Source of the DNA: Planococcus shenhongbingii
GTDB lineage: Bacteria > Bacillota > Bacilli > Bacillales_A > Planococcaceae
NCBI RefSeq assembly: GCF_030413635.1
Contig: NZ_CP129235.1
Coordinates: 1,674,001-1,738,000 of the forward strand
Direction: 5' to 3'
DNA length: 64,000 nucleotides
This document shows, piece after piece, positions 9,105 to 15,901 of this stretch (within the stretch, counting starts at the first letter, position 1; each line of letters starts with the position of its first letter). The translations under genes and the position numbers were made by a program. The notes below the pieces were generated by a model. The model did no database searches and was not told where the DNA came from. It saw only the letters and a list, made by a program, of their open reading frames with translations.

Positions 9105-9511
9105 ACATCTCAAAAGCATGGGAGATATTAAAGGAAAACGGCTATAAGGAAACATCTAAACGTACGCAGATTTTGGAGCTTTTTTCAAATGATGAACGCT
9201 ATTTGACGGCCCGCGACCTATTGGACGTAATGCAAAAAGATTATCCGAGCATGAGTTTTGATACGGTCTATCGCAATCTTGCAACTTTTGTTTCACTCGG
9301 CATTCTGGAAGAAACCGAGTTGTCCGGTGAACGCCATTTCCGCATGCAATGCGAAAGTGACCATCACCACCATCATTTCATTTGCATGGATTGCGGTAAA
9401 ATTAAAGAAATTCCGGTATGCCCAATGGATATGTTGGGTGCAGCATTGCCTGCATACGAAATCGCTAATCATAAATTTGAGATCTACGGGAAATGCCCGG
9501 CGTGTAAGTGA
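9101..9511 (+). CDS. zur: Fur-family zinc uptake regulator Zur
   Basis: Winged-helix repressor of 136 residues that senses zinc and shuts off zinc import genes. The N-terminal DNA-binding part holds TSKRTQILELF and MSFDTVYRNLATFVSLGILEE. The C-terminal part has a histidine cluster (DHHHHHFICMDCGK) and two CxxC pairs (CMDC, CPAC) that would hold the structural zinc. The start is GTG overlapping the znuB stop, with AAAAAGGGGG upstream. Assignment as Zur rather than Fur or PerR rests on the operon and on the Zur box at its head. Confidence 0.9.
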   Translation: MNISKAWEILKENGYKETSKRTQILELFSNDERYLTARDLLDVMQKDYPSMSFDTVYRNLATFVSLGILEETELSGERHFRMQCESDHHHHHFICMDCGKIKEIPVCPMDMLGAALPAYEIANHKFEIYGKCPACK

Positions 9512-9521
9512 GGAAAATGAA

Positions 9522-9621
9522 GGTGCCTATGTAGTCCCGACAAGCGCTGGAGGGATTGCAGTAAATGGCAGATTTTAGCCATTTGCTGCAAGGCCGAAGC
9601 GACCTCGAGGGACTAGGCACC
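9522..9621. repeat. dispersed stem-loop repeat, copy A
   Basis: About 100 bases bounded by GGTGCCT and AGGCACC, with a second arm pair AGTCCC and GGGACT. The inner stem is GCAGTAAATGGC and GCCATTTGCTGC, with one mismatch. The tail reads AACTGGACA and is followed by GAAAAGCGGAAA, the same flank as in the repeats before buk at 63,283-63,553. I know of similar elements scattered in Bacillales genomes, but the copy number here cannot be seen. Confidence 0.75.
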
Positions 9622-9683
9622 GTAACTGGACAGAAAAGCGGAAACAGCGGTTCAGCTAGTGATCCTCCCTTAACCGATATTCC

Positions 9684-9785
9684 GCCAACCAGCTGCGAAG
9701 ACATTGGCTGAGGATTGTGAGGCCATGTCTTTGCGACGAAGCGCGCAGCACTGCAGGAGCAGTATGTTTTCCTCCGCTGGTTGGC
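9684..9785. repeat. long inverted repeat (about 100 bp)
   Basis: GCCAACCAGC at 9684 pairs perfectly with GCTGGTTGGC at 9776. Inside, GACATTGGC and GCCATGTC pair with one bulge. No T run follows, so it is not a simple terminator. Confidence 0.65.
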
Positions 9786-9879
9786 TCCATATCTTAATAG
9801 CTGGAAGCAACAGAAGAGAGCTTACTTAAACAACTATGATTTTAGAGAGTCTCTAAAAGTGATAAAAGAGAGCTGAATG

Positions 9880-10005
9880 CAGCGGAAGGCGGCGACTTCT
9901 GCGGAAATAACATGAGCTGAAGGGCCCCGCAGGAGCGAAGCGACGAGGAGACTGAAGCCATGTCCGCGAAAAGCGTCCGCCCTGGAGCGAAATGGAAAAG
10001 GCTGC
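9880..10005. repeat. GC-rich dispersed repeat
   Basis: The block with CCCCGCAGGAGCGAAGCGAC, GAGGAGACTGAAGCCATG and GCGAAAAGCGTCCGCC closely resembles a repeat I recall from many Bacillus and Planococcaceae intergenic regions. Its GC content is clearly above the flanks. Family membership is from memory and was not searched. Confidence 0.55.
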
Positions 10006-10026
10006 CTAGAGTTTCTTGACAGCCTG

Positions 10027-10061
10027 GAAACGCAAGCAGAATTTCTTCTGCTCGCGTTTTT
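10027..10061 (+). terminator. isolated hairpin with T run
   Basis: AAACGCAAGCAGAA and TTCTGCTCGCGTTT form a 14-bp stem with one mismatch, followed by TTTTCTTTTT. No gene ends nearby on the plus strand. It may end zur read-through or belong to the adjoining repeat. Confidence 0.55.
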
Positions 10062-10080
10062 CTTTTTGTCGAAAAATGGT

Positions 10081-10175
10081 GAACGCAAATAAACCTGGAT
10101 TGAACGCAAATAAAGTCATTTAAACGCAAATAAACTTAGATTGAACGCAAATAAACCATTTTAAGCGCAAATAAA
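10081..10175 (+). repeat. five helically phased 13-mers (RARCGCAAATAAA)
   Basis: The 13-mer begins at 10081, 10102, 10122, 10143 and 10163, so the steps are 21, 20, 21 and 20 bases. The intervening bases alternate between two types (C-T-GATT and -CATTT), so the array is a 41-bp unit repeated about twice plus a half. Nothing encodes protein here. Confidence 0.9.
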
Positions 10176-10222
10176 TCGGCATTTCCATGAAACCGTATCA
10201 GAAAAAGAGAGAGGTTAGCCGC

Positions 10223-10260
10223 AAAAAAAGCCAACAGCAAAGATTGCTGTTGGCTTTTTT
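10223..10260. terminator. terminator after yqfW-like gene
   Basis: AAAAAGCCAACAGCAA and TTGCTGTTGGCTTTTT pair perfectly over 16 bases with a three-base loop. The A and T flanks make it work on both strands. It lies directly downstream of the minus-strand nucleotidase gene. Confidence 0.9.
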
Positions 10261-10261
10261 A

Positions 10262-10852
10262 TTATTTCATATTCAAGCTGTTTTGAAGTGCAAATTCATT
10301 TTTCACCCAATGTTCCGCTTCGAGCCAATTGTAAACGCGGATCACATTTTTTGGAATGGGCTGACGGTTATAAGGTGTATCAAATAACAATACCGGTATA
10401 TCAAGTTCTTCTGAAATTTCAACGGCGTTGTCGTGCTTATCTTCAAAAAATAGATGCACATTATGTCTTTTGGCCGTTTCGATTTTTTTATGTGTGCCGA
10501 TCAATTCGATATGGTCGTAAGCAATAGCATGTTCCGCAAACCAATCGATTGTGATGTCCCGGACGTTTTCACCGCGTGCCGATATGAAATACAGTTCGTA
10601 CTGGTCTTTCCATTTATCCAATATGTTTTTAGCGTTTTCCGAAACTGGGGAAGCGGCGTAGATCTTCGCTTCCGAGTCGCGGAACCAATTGTAAAACTCA
10701 CCTCGCGGCAAATGGGGAAGAGCTGCAGTCAAATCGTATTCTTTTATATCGTCGAGCGTTAATGTACTGTTGAATGCTTCATTGATATGAGGGATCAGCG
10801 ACGTCGGGGACGTCACTGTTCCATCGATATCGATGCCAAAGCGGTATCTCAT
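10262..10852 (-). CDS. yqfW: HAD-type 5'-nucleotidase-like protein (YqfW)
   Basis: Predicted phosphatase of the HAD superfamily (5'(3')-deoxyribonucleotidase-like), 196 residues. The catalytic DxD is in FGIDIDGTVT near the N-terminus. The second motif Ser is likely in YFISARGE and the final acidic motif in LFFEDKHDNA. The natural substrate is not known. The ATG starts 12 bases after the ispG stop on the same strand, so the two are likely cotranscribed, as yqfW sits in the same neighbourhood in B. subtilis. Confidence 0.85.
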   Translation of the reverse strand: MRYRFGIDIDGTVTSPTSLIPHINEAFNSTLTLDDIKEYDLTAALPHLPRGEFYNWFRDSEAKIYAASPVSENAKNILDKWKDQYELYFISARGENVRDITIDWFAEHAIAYDHIELIGTHKKIETAKRHNVHLFFEDKHDNAVEISEELDIPVLLFDTPYNRQPIPKNVIRVYNWLEAEHWVKNEFALQNSLNMK

Positions 10853-10864
10853 AGCTTCACAACC

Positions 10865-11992
10865 TTATGCTTGTTGTTCAAGAGCTTCTTGTTCTGCTTT
10901 TTCAGCAGCTTGTTTGTCGAAGTATTCTTGTGCAAGTTTATCAATTTCCACTTTCAGTTCATCTACCATTGTTTCTTCAGGCACTTTACGTACTGTTTTT
11001 CCGTGCATAAACAGTAAACCTTCGCCGCGGGCACCTGCGATGCCGATATCTGCTTCGCGTGCTTCACCAGGTCCGTTTACCGCACAGCCGAGTACTGCCA
11101 CTTTGATTGGTGCTTTGATATGGGAGATGTATTCTTCCACTTCGTTGGCGATACTGATTAAATCGATTTCGATGCGTCCGCAAGTCGGGCAAGAAATCAA
11201 AGTAGCTGCGTTAGAAGACAGTCCGAACACTTTCAACAATTCGCGCGCGACTTTTATTTCTTCAACAGGGTCAGCGCTTAAAGAAATACGTAATGTGTTG
11301 CCAAGTCCTTTTGCAAGAAGGGCACCTAGGCCAGCAGAACTTTTTACCGTACCAGTAAATAGAGTACCCGATTCAGTGATTCCTAAATGCAGAGGGTAAT
11401 CGAAAGCTTTGGAAGCTTTTTCGTATGCTTCGATTGCCAGACTGACATCCGATGCTTTCATTGAAACGATGATGTCGTGGAAGTCTAGGTCTTCAAGGAT
11501 TTTGATGTGATGAAGGGCACTTTCAACCATGCCGTCTGCAGTTGGGTATCCGTATTTTTCAAGGATTTTGCGTTCAAGAGAACCGGCGTTAACGCCGATG
11601 CGGATCGGAATGCCTTTTGCTTTCGCTGCATTGACGACCGCTTCCACTTTTTCGCGGCGTCCGATATTGCCTGGGTTGATGCGGATTTTGTCCGCTCCTT
11701 GCTCGATGGCGATCAAGGCCAATTTATAGTCAAAATGGATATCAACAACAAGCGGGATATTGATGCGTTTTTTGATCTCACCGATTGAATAAGCAGCGCG
11801 CTCATCCGGGCAAGCTACACGGACGATTTGGCAGCCCGCTTCTTCAAGGCGCAGGATTTCCGCCACTGTCGCTTCCACATCATGGGTTTTTGTTGTCGCC
11901 ATACTTTGAATGAATAATTCATTGCTTCCGCCAACTGTCAGGTCTCCGACTTTAACGGGGCGTGTTTTCGTACGGTGAATACTTTCACTCAT
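10865..11992 (-). CDS. ispG: 4-hydroxy-3-methylbut-2-en-1-yl diphosphate synthase
   Basis: Enzyme of the MEP pathway that converts MEcPP to HMBPP with a [4Fe-4S] cluster. The N-terminal TIM-barrel part starts with [20 protein letters not shown]. The cluster cysteines are in [10 protein letters not shown] and [13 protein letters not shown]. The 375 residues fit the short bacterial form, with a slightly extended Glu/Ala/Gln-rich tail. The ATG has AAAAAGGAGAG upstream. It heads an operon with the yqfW-like gene. Confidence 0.96.
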   Translation of the reverse strand: MSESIHRTKTRPVKVGDLTVGGSNELFIQSMATTKTHDVEATVAEILRLEEAGCQIVRVACPDERAAYSIGEIKKRINIPLVVDIHFDYKLALIAIEQGADKIRINPGNIGRREKVEAVVNAAKAKGIPIRIGVNAGSLERKILEKYGYPTADGMVESALHHIKILEDLDFHDIIVSMKASDVSLAIEAYEKASKAFDYPLHLGITESGTLFTGTVKSSAGLGALLAKGLGNTLRISLSADPVEEIKVARELLKVFGLSSNAATLISCPTCGRIEIDLISIANEVEEYISHIKAPIKVAVLGCAVNGPGEAREADIGIAGARGEGLLFMHGKTVRKVPEETMVDELKVEIDKLAQEYFDKQAAEKAEQEALEQQA

Positions 11993-12126
11993 TAAAATTC
12001 TCTCCTTTTTGGGATGGTTGCTGCTTCGCAGCCAGTTCCCATTTCTATAACTAGTTCAAATAATAGTATATTCCCTTACCTATAGCCATTTTAGCAGTCT
12101 CCTATTGGAAAAGACAAGAATAACGG

Positions 12127-12645
12127 TCAAGCCGGCGTATTTTTGACAGGTGGCTGCTTCGGATAATAATTGGTTGCCAAATGCAAATACAGGACGGTCA
12201 GAAGGCTGAGTGCCATTGTCACCCAAAACGAAACGCCGAAAAAGCTGAAAGCGAACGAGAGAAGTGTCGGAACTGTGACCGCCAATGCTGCTGTCCTCCA
12301 AAGATGGCGATACTCGCCTTTGCGTTTTTTCAGACGGACAAAAGCAACGCCGATCATTGCGAAAAGGCTGATTTTGACAAAGTGGTAAAGTGTCGTTGAG
12401 ACGAACAAGAAAACAAAAGCAAAAGGGTACAACAGAAACTGAATTTCCTCCACAAAGTCCAAAAGTCCTTCCATATTGCCAGCTGTATCACCAAGGCCCG
12501 TTGCCAATTCGATAAAAGAAACGAGGGTCATCAGTAAAATCAGTGCAAAAACATAGCGTAAAATTTTTCCGATGGTCATAATACGGACGGCTGCCTGTTT
12601 TTTAGGTTCCATCAAACTTGCTTTAAATAATTGAAATAAATTCAC
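12127..12645 (-). CDS. DUF1189-like membrane protein
   Basis: Integral membrane protein of 172 residues and unknown function. The N-terminal LFQLFKASLMEPKKQAAVRIM resembles the conserved opening of the DUF1189 family. Four or five hydrophobic segments follow, at about 25-45, 70-100, 120-140 and 140-160, separated by a basic loop RLKKRKGEYRHLWR. It sits alone between ispG and the Na/Pi transporter gene, which runs the other way. No enzymatic motif is visible. Confidence 0.7.
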   Translation of the reverse strand: MNLFQLFKASLMEPKKQAAVRIMTIGKILRYVFALILLMTLVSFIELATGLGDTAGNMEGLLDFVEEIQFLLYPFAFVFLFVSTTLYHFVKISLFAMIGVAFVRLKKRKGEYRHLWRTAALAVTVPTLLSFAFSFFGVSFWVTMALSLLTVLYLHLATNYYPKQPPVKNTPA

Positions 12646-12741
12646 AGCGATCTTCCTTTCAAGCTATAAGAGTATCGTAACATGCCAAAGCGGCTAAAAA
12701 AGAACGCTTTGTTACGAGATTGTAAATATTTCTTGAAGGTG

Positions 12742-12780
12742 TTTACAACTTCTTATCAAAGTATTCATAATAGGTTAAGC
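12742..12780 (+). promoter_or_regulatory. Pho box and promoter before the Na/Pi cotransporter
   Basis: TTTACA, TTATCA, TTCATA and TTAAGC start at 12742, 12753, 12764 and 12775, an exact 11-bp period with 5-bp spacers, which is the known architecture of PhoP-binding repeats (TT-A/C/T-A-C/T-A). The first two good repeats also overlap a -35 TTTACA and a -10 CATAAT 18 bases apart. Phosphate limitation control of the downstream transporter is inferred. Confidence 0.65.
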
Positions 12781-12805
12781 GTGAAATCGCATATCTAGGA
12801 GTTGA

Positions 12806-14446
12806 ATGAATATCGTGGAAACGAATTGGCAAGAAATGCTCTTCACCTTTTTTGGAGGGCTGGGAATCTTCCTGTTTTCAATCAAATATATGGGAGATGC
12901 ATTGCAAAAAGCTGCAGGCGATAAACTGCGCGGCATTTTAGACCGCTTTACGACCAATCCGTTCATGGGAGTACTCGTCGGCATCGCCGTTACTGTTTTG
13001 ATCCAGTCAAGTTCGGGGACAACCGTTATTGTTGTGGGTCTTGTAAGCGCAGGATTTATGACACTTCGCCAAGCAATCGGTGTTATTATGGGAGCCAATA
13101 TCGGGACAACCATTACAGCATTCATTATCGGTTTGGATGTCGGTGCATATGCTCTGCCGATTATGGCAGTAGGGGCGTTTTTGATTTTCTTCTTTAAGAA
13201 AAATCAGATTCAAAACTTTGGACAAGTCGTTTTTGGATTCGGTGGATTATTCTTCGGGCTTGAACTAATGAGTGACGGGATGAAGCCGCTCCGGGAGTCA
13301 GCCACATTTATCGACTTAACTGTCAGTTTAAGTGATATGCCGATTCTCGGTGTAGTAGTGGGAACGGTATTCACGTTGATTGTCCAAAGTTCCAGTGCAA
13401 CTGTTGCGATTCTGCAAGGGCTATACGCTGAGAATATCCTGTCTTTAGGAGCCTCATTGCCCGTATTATTTGGAGATAATATTGGAACCACTATTACTGC
13501 GGTGCTGGCTTCACTCGGAGCATCAATTGCGGCACGCCGTGCTGCAGCTGTCCATGTATTATTCAATGTGCTGGGAACCATTATTTTCATGATTCTGCTG
13601 ACGCCCTTTACGGCTTATGTGGCATGGATCGCGCAAGCGCTTAGCCTGGAACCGAAAATGCAGATTGCATTTGCCCACGGAACTTTTAACGTTGTGAATA
13701 CCATCATTCAATTCCCATTGATCGGGGCTTGGGCTTACCTCGTTACTAAAGCGATTCCGGGCCAGGACGTGACAATCGAATTTAAGCCGAAGCATTTGGA
13801 TGTTCATTTTATCGAACAATCTCCTTCGATTGCGCTTGGCCAGGCTAAAGAGGAAGTATTGCGGATGGGAGCATTTTCTGTCCAAGGGCTCCAGGAAACT
13901 TACGAATACTTAAAAACAAAGAACAAAAAGAATGCGGAAACAGGATATCAGATAGAAGATGCCATTAATAACCTGGACCAGAAAATTACAGATTACCTGG
14001 TGTTGATTTCAGCAGAACCTTTATCAGCAATCGATTCTACACGCCATACGATGCTCATGGAAACGGTCCGCGATATTGAACGGATCGGTGATCATTTTGA
14101 GAATATTATCGAGTTGGTTGATTACCAGGAAAATAATCGAGTGAAAATCACTGAAGATGCGATGGACGATTTAGCTGAGATGTTCACGTTAACGATTGCT
14201 ACGGTGCAAAAAGCAATTGATGCTCTGGACAACAATAGCCATGAACTGGCTAAAGAAGTAGCGGCACAAGAAGATTTGATCGACAAAATGGAACGCAAAT
14301 TCCGCAAAAAGCACATTATGCGTTTGAATGAAGGCCTTTGTTCAGCACAGGCAGGAATTGTCTATGTTGATATGATCAGTAACTTGGAACGCATCGGGGA
14401 CCATTCAGTGAATATTGCTGAAGCGATCCTCGGCAACCGTTCATAA
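12806..14446 (+). CDS. Na+/phosphate cotransporter with C-terminal PhoU-like domain
   Basis: Type II Na/Pi cotransporter family (NptA/YqeW type), 546 residues. The N-terminal 300 residues are highly hydrophobic and carry the duplicated signature QSSSGTTVIVVGLV (about residue 70) and QSSSATVAILQGL (about 195). They also carry two GANIGTT/GDNIGTT loops. The last 200 residues form a helical PhoU-like domain with repeated IERIGDH and LERIGDHSVNIAE motifs. The ATG has TAGGAG upstream. A Pho box before it suggests that it works alongside the pst system, also in this window. Confidence 0.9.
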   Translation: MNIVETNWQEMLFTFFGGLGIFLFSIKYMGDALQKAAGDKLRGILDRFTTNPFMGVLVGIAVTVLIQSSSGTTVIVVGLVSAGFMTLRQAIGVIMGANIGTTITAFIIGLDVGAYALPIMAVGAFLIFFFKKNQIQNFGQVVFGFGGLFFGLELMSDGMKPLRESATFIDLTVSLSDMPILGVVVGTVFTLIVQSSSATVAILQGLYAENILSLGASLPVLFGDNIGTTITAVLASLGASIAARRAAAVHVLFNVLGTIIFMILLTPFTAYVAWIAQALSLEPKMQIAFAHGTFNVVNTIIQFPLIGAWAYLVTKAIPGQDVTIEFKPKHLDVHFIEQSPSIALGQAKEEVLRMGAFSVQGLQETYEYLKTKNKKNAETGYQIEDAINNLDQKITDYLVLISAEPLSAIDSTRHTMLMETVRDIERIGDHFENIIELVDYQENNRVKITEDAMDDLAEMFTLTIATVQKAIDALDNNSHELAKEVAAQEDLIDKMERKFRKKHIMRLNEGLCSAQAGIVYVDMISNLERIGDHSVNIAEAILGNRS

Positions 14447-14515
14447 CGAAGTCTTTCCATAGTAGCAGATAAAAATTCATCTCCCGTTTACCGTTTTCTA
14501 GCGGGATAAACACCT

Positions 14516-14578
14516 CTCCGTTTCATCGTGCTTTACATTTTTTAAAATGTAAGGCACGATGAAAGGGAGTTTTTATTT
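14516..14578 (+). terminator. strong terminator after the Na/Pi cotransporter gene
   Basis: Arms TTTCATCGTGCTTTACATTTT and AAAATGTAAGGCACGATGAAA pair with one wobble, and the flanks CTCC and GGAG extend the stem to about 26 bp. TTTTTATTT follows. Confidence 0.85.
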
Positions 14579-14591
14579 AGGAGGCTGAAAG

Positions 14592-15071
14592 ATGGAAGTA
14601 ATCGGCTGGATTGTCATTATCCTGTTTTTTGTCATCGGCTTTATCGGGCTTGTGTATCCGATCATACCGGCGGTGCTGTTTATATTTGGCGGATTTCTGA
14701 TGTATGGTTTATTTTTTGATTTCAGCGACTTGCCGTGGTGGTTCTGGGTGATTCAATCACTGTTTGTTATTTTGTTGTTTGGAGCAGACGCATTGGCGAA
14801 TGCTTTTGGAGTGAAAAAGTTTGGCGGATCAAAAGCGGGATTATGGGGCAGCACGATCGGTTTGATCATAGGACCGTTTGTTATTCCGATTGTAGGCATT
14901 TTGGTTGGGCCATTTTTAGGAGCAATTATCGCGGAACTGATTTTCAATCGTTCGACCATCAAACAATCAATCAGATCAGGGATTGGATCGGTAGTCGGGT
15001 TTATCACTTCTGTTTTTACAAAAGGGATTATCCAAATTATTATGGTCGCTTTATTCTTTTTCCTGGTTTAA
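14592..15071 (+). CDS. yqgC: DUF456 membrane protein (YqgC-like)
   Basis: Small integral membrane protein of 159 residues, unknown function. It has five or so hydrophobic segments and the glycine-rich repeats IIGPFVIPIVGILVGPFLG and GIGSVVGF typical of DUF456. AGGAGG precedes the ATG. Its place directly upstream of sodA is the same as that of yqgC in B. subtilis, which supports the name but tells nothing about the role. Confidence 0.85.
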   Translation: MEVIGWIVIILFFVIGFIGLVYPIIPAVLFIFGGFLMYGLFFDFSDLPWWFWVIQSLFVILLFGADALANAFGVKKFGGSKAGLWGSTIGLIIGPFVIPIVGILVGPFLGAIIAELIFNRSTIKQSIRSGIGSVVGFITSVFTKGIIQIIMVALFFFLV

Positions 15072-15114
15072 ATCAGCCGAAAGTCTGATTAAGTCGTCAA
15101 ACCGTGCATATTAA

Positions 15115-15143
15115 TTGTAAGGTTTTGAAAACTTTGTTACGCT
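15115..15143 (+). promoter_or_regulatory. possible sodA promoter
   Basis: TTGTAA and TACGCT lie 17 bases apart, about 39 bases before the sodA ATG. A TTGAAA in between offers a weaker alternative -35. Confidence 0.4.
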
Positions 15144-15181
15144 AAGACAGTAGAACAATAGACTCAAGGAGGAATTTGACC

Positions 15182-15790
15182 ATGGCATATGAATTACCAG
15201 AATTACCTTACGCGTATGACGCACTTGAACCACACATCGACAAAGAAACGATGAACATTCACCACACGAAACACCATAACACGTATGTAACGAACGTGAA
15301 CGCGGCATTAGAAGGCCACCAAGACCTTGCTTCAAAATCAGTTGAAGAGTTGATTTCTGATCTACAAGCTGTCCCTGAAGACATCCGCACAGCAGTGCGC
15401 AACAACGGCGGCGGACATGCTAACCACTCATTGTTCTGGCAATTGCTAACGCCAAATGGCACGGGTGCTCCATCTGGCGCACTTGCTGAAGCAATCAACA
15501 GCAAATTCGGCAGCTTTGATGAGTTCAAGACCAAATTCGAAAACGCTGGCAAAACACGTTTCGGTTCTGGCTGGGCTTGGCTGGTTGTCAACAACGGCGA
15601 GCTGGAAGTGACTTCCACTGCTAACCAGGATTCTCCTCTTATGGAAGGGCAAACGCCAATTCTGGGAGTAGACGTATGGGAGCATGCTTACTACTTGAAA
15701 TATCAAAACAAACGCCCTGACTATCTTGCGGCATTCTGGAATGTAGTCAACTGGGAAGAAGTTTCTAAACGCTTCGAAGCAGCAAAATAA
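15182..15790 (+). CDS. sodA: superoxide dismutase (Mn or Mn/Fe)
   Basis: Converts superoxide to hydrogen peroxide and oxygen in the cytoplasm. The metal ligands are visible: His27 in MNIHHTKHH, the His in [10 protein letters not shown], and Asp and His in [16 protein letters not shown] and the general layout favour manganese, but iron use cannot be excluded by eye. The length of 202 residues is normal. The ATG of MAYELPEL has AAGGAGG nine bases upstream; a TTG two codons earlier is too close to that site. Flanked by yqgC and a terminator. Confidence 0.95.
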   Translation: MAYELPELPYAYDALEPHIDKETMNIHHTKHHNTYVTNVNAALEGHQDLASKSVEELISDLQAVPEDIRTAVRNNGGGHANHSLFWQLLTPNGTGAPSGALAEAINSKFGSFDEFKTKFENAGKTRFGSGWAWLVVNNGELEVTSTANQDSPLMEGQTPILGVDVWEHAYYLKYQNKRPDYLAAFWNVVNWEEVSKRFEAAK

Positions 15791-15810
15791 TTAAAACCAT
15801 ATGAAACCTT

Positions 15811-15848
15811 ACACACACTTTTTCGTCTGAAAAAGTGTGTGTTTTTTT
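15811..15848 (+). terminator. terminator after sodA
   Basis: ACACACTTTTTC and GAAAAAGTGTGT pair perfectly over 12 bases with a four-base loop, then eight T follow. Confidence 0.9.
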
Positions 15849-15901
15849 ATGTTCGATGATATACTTACAAATGGTTATTTGGTGGAAGGAGTGCGCGAAC
15901 A

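Larger units (their letters stand above)
9512..10222. other. gene-free repeat region between zur and yqfW-like gene
   Basis: About 710 bases with no credible gene. The open frames on the minus strand here have no ribosome-binding site and no family look. The stretch contains, in order, stem-loop copy A, a 100-base palindrome, a GC-rich repeat (GCAGGAGCGAAGCGACGAGG), a lone hairpin and five phased 13-mers. It looks like a landing ground for small dispersed elements. Confidence 0.7.

Noticed and set aside
9834..10129. Two overlapping minus-strand frames of 91 and 95 codons
   Set aside because: They lie over dispersed repeats and the 13-mer array; no start site, no family features, and Ser/Arg-rich composition typical of noise.
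10081..10175. CRISPR array
   Set aside because: The repeats are only 13 bases and the spacers 7-8 bases and not unique; no cas gene is near.
10833..11399. 188-codon plus-strand frame opposite ispG
   Set aside because: It is the antisense shadow of the well-supported ispG gene and shows low-complexity Ser/Ala/Pro content.
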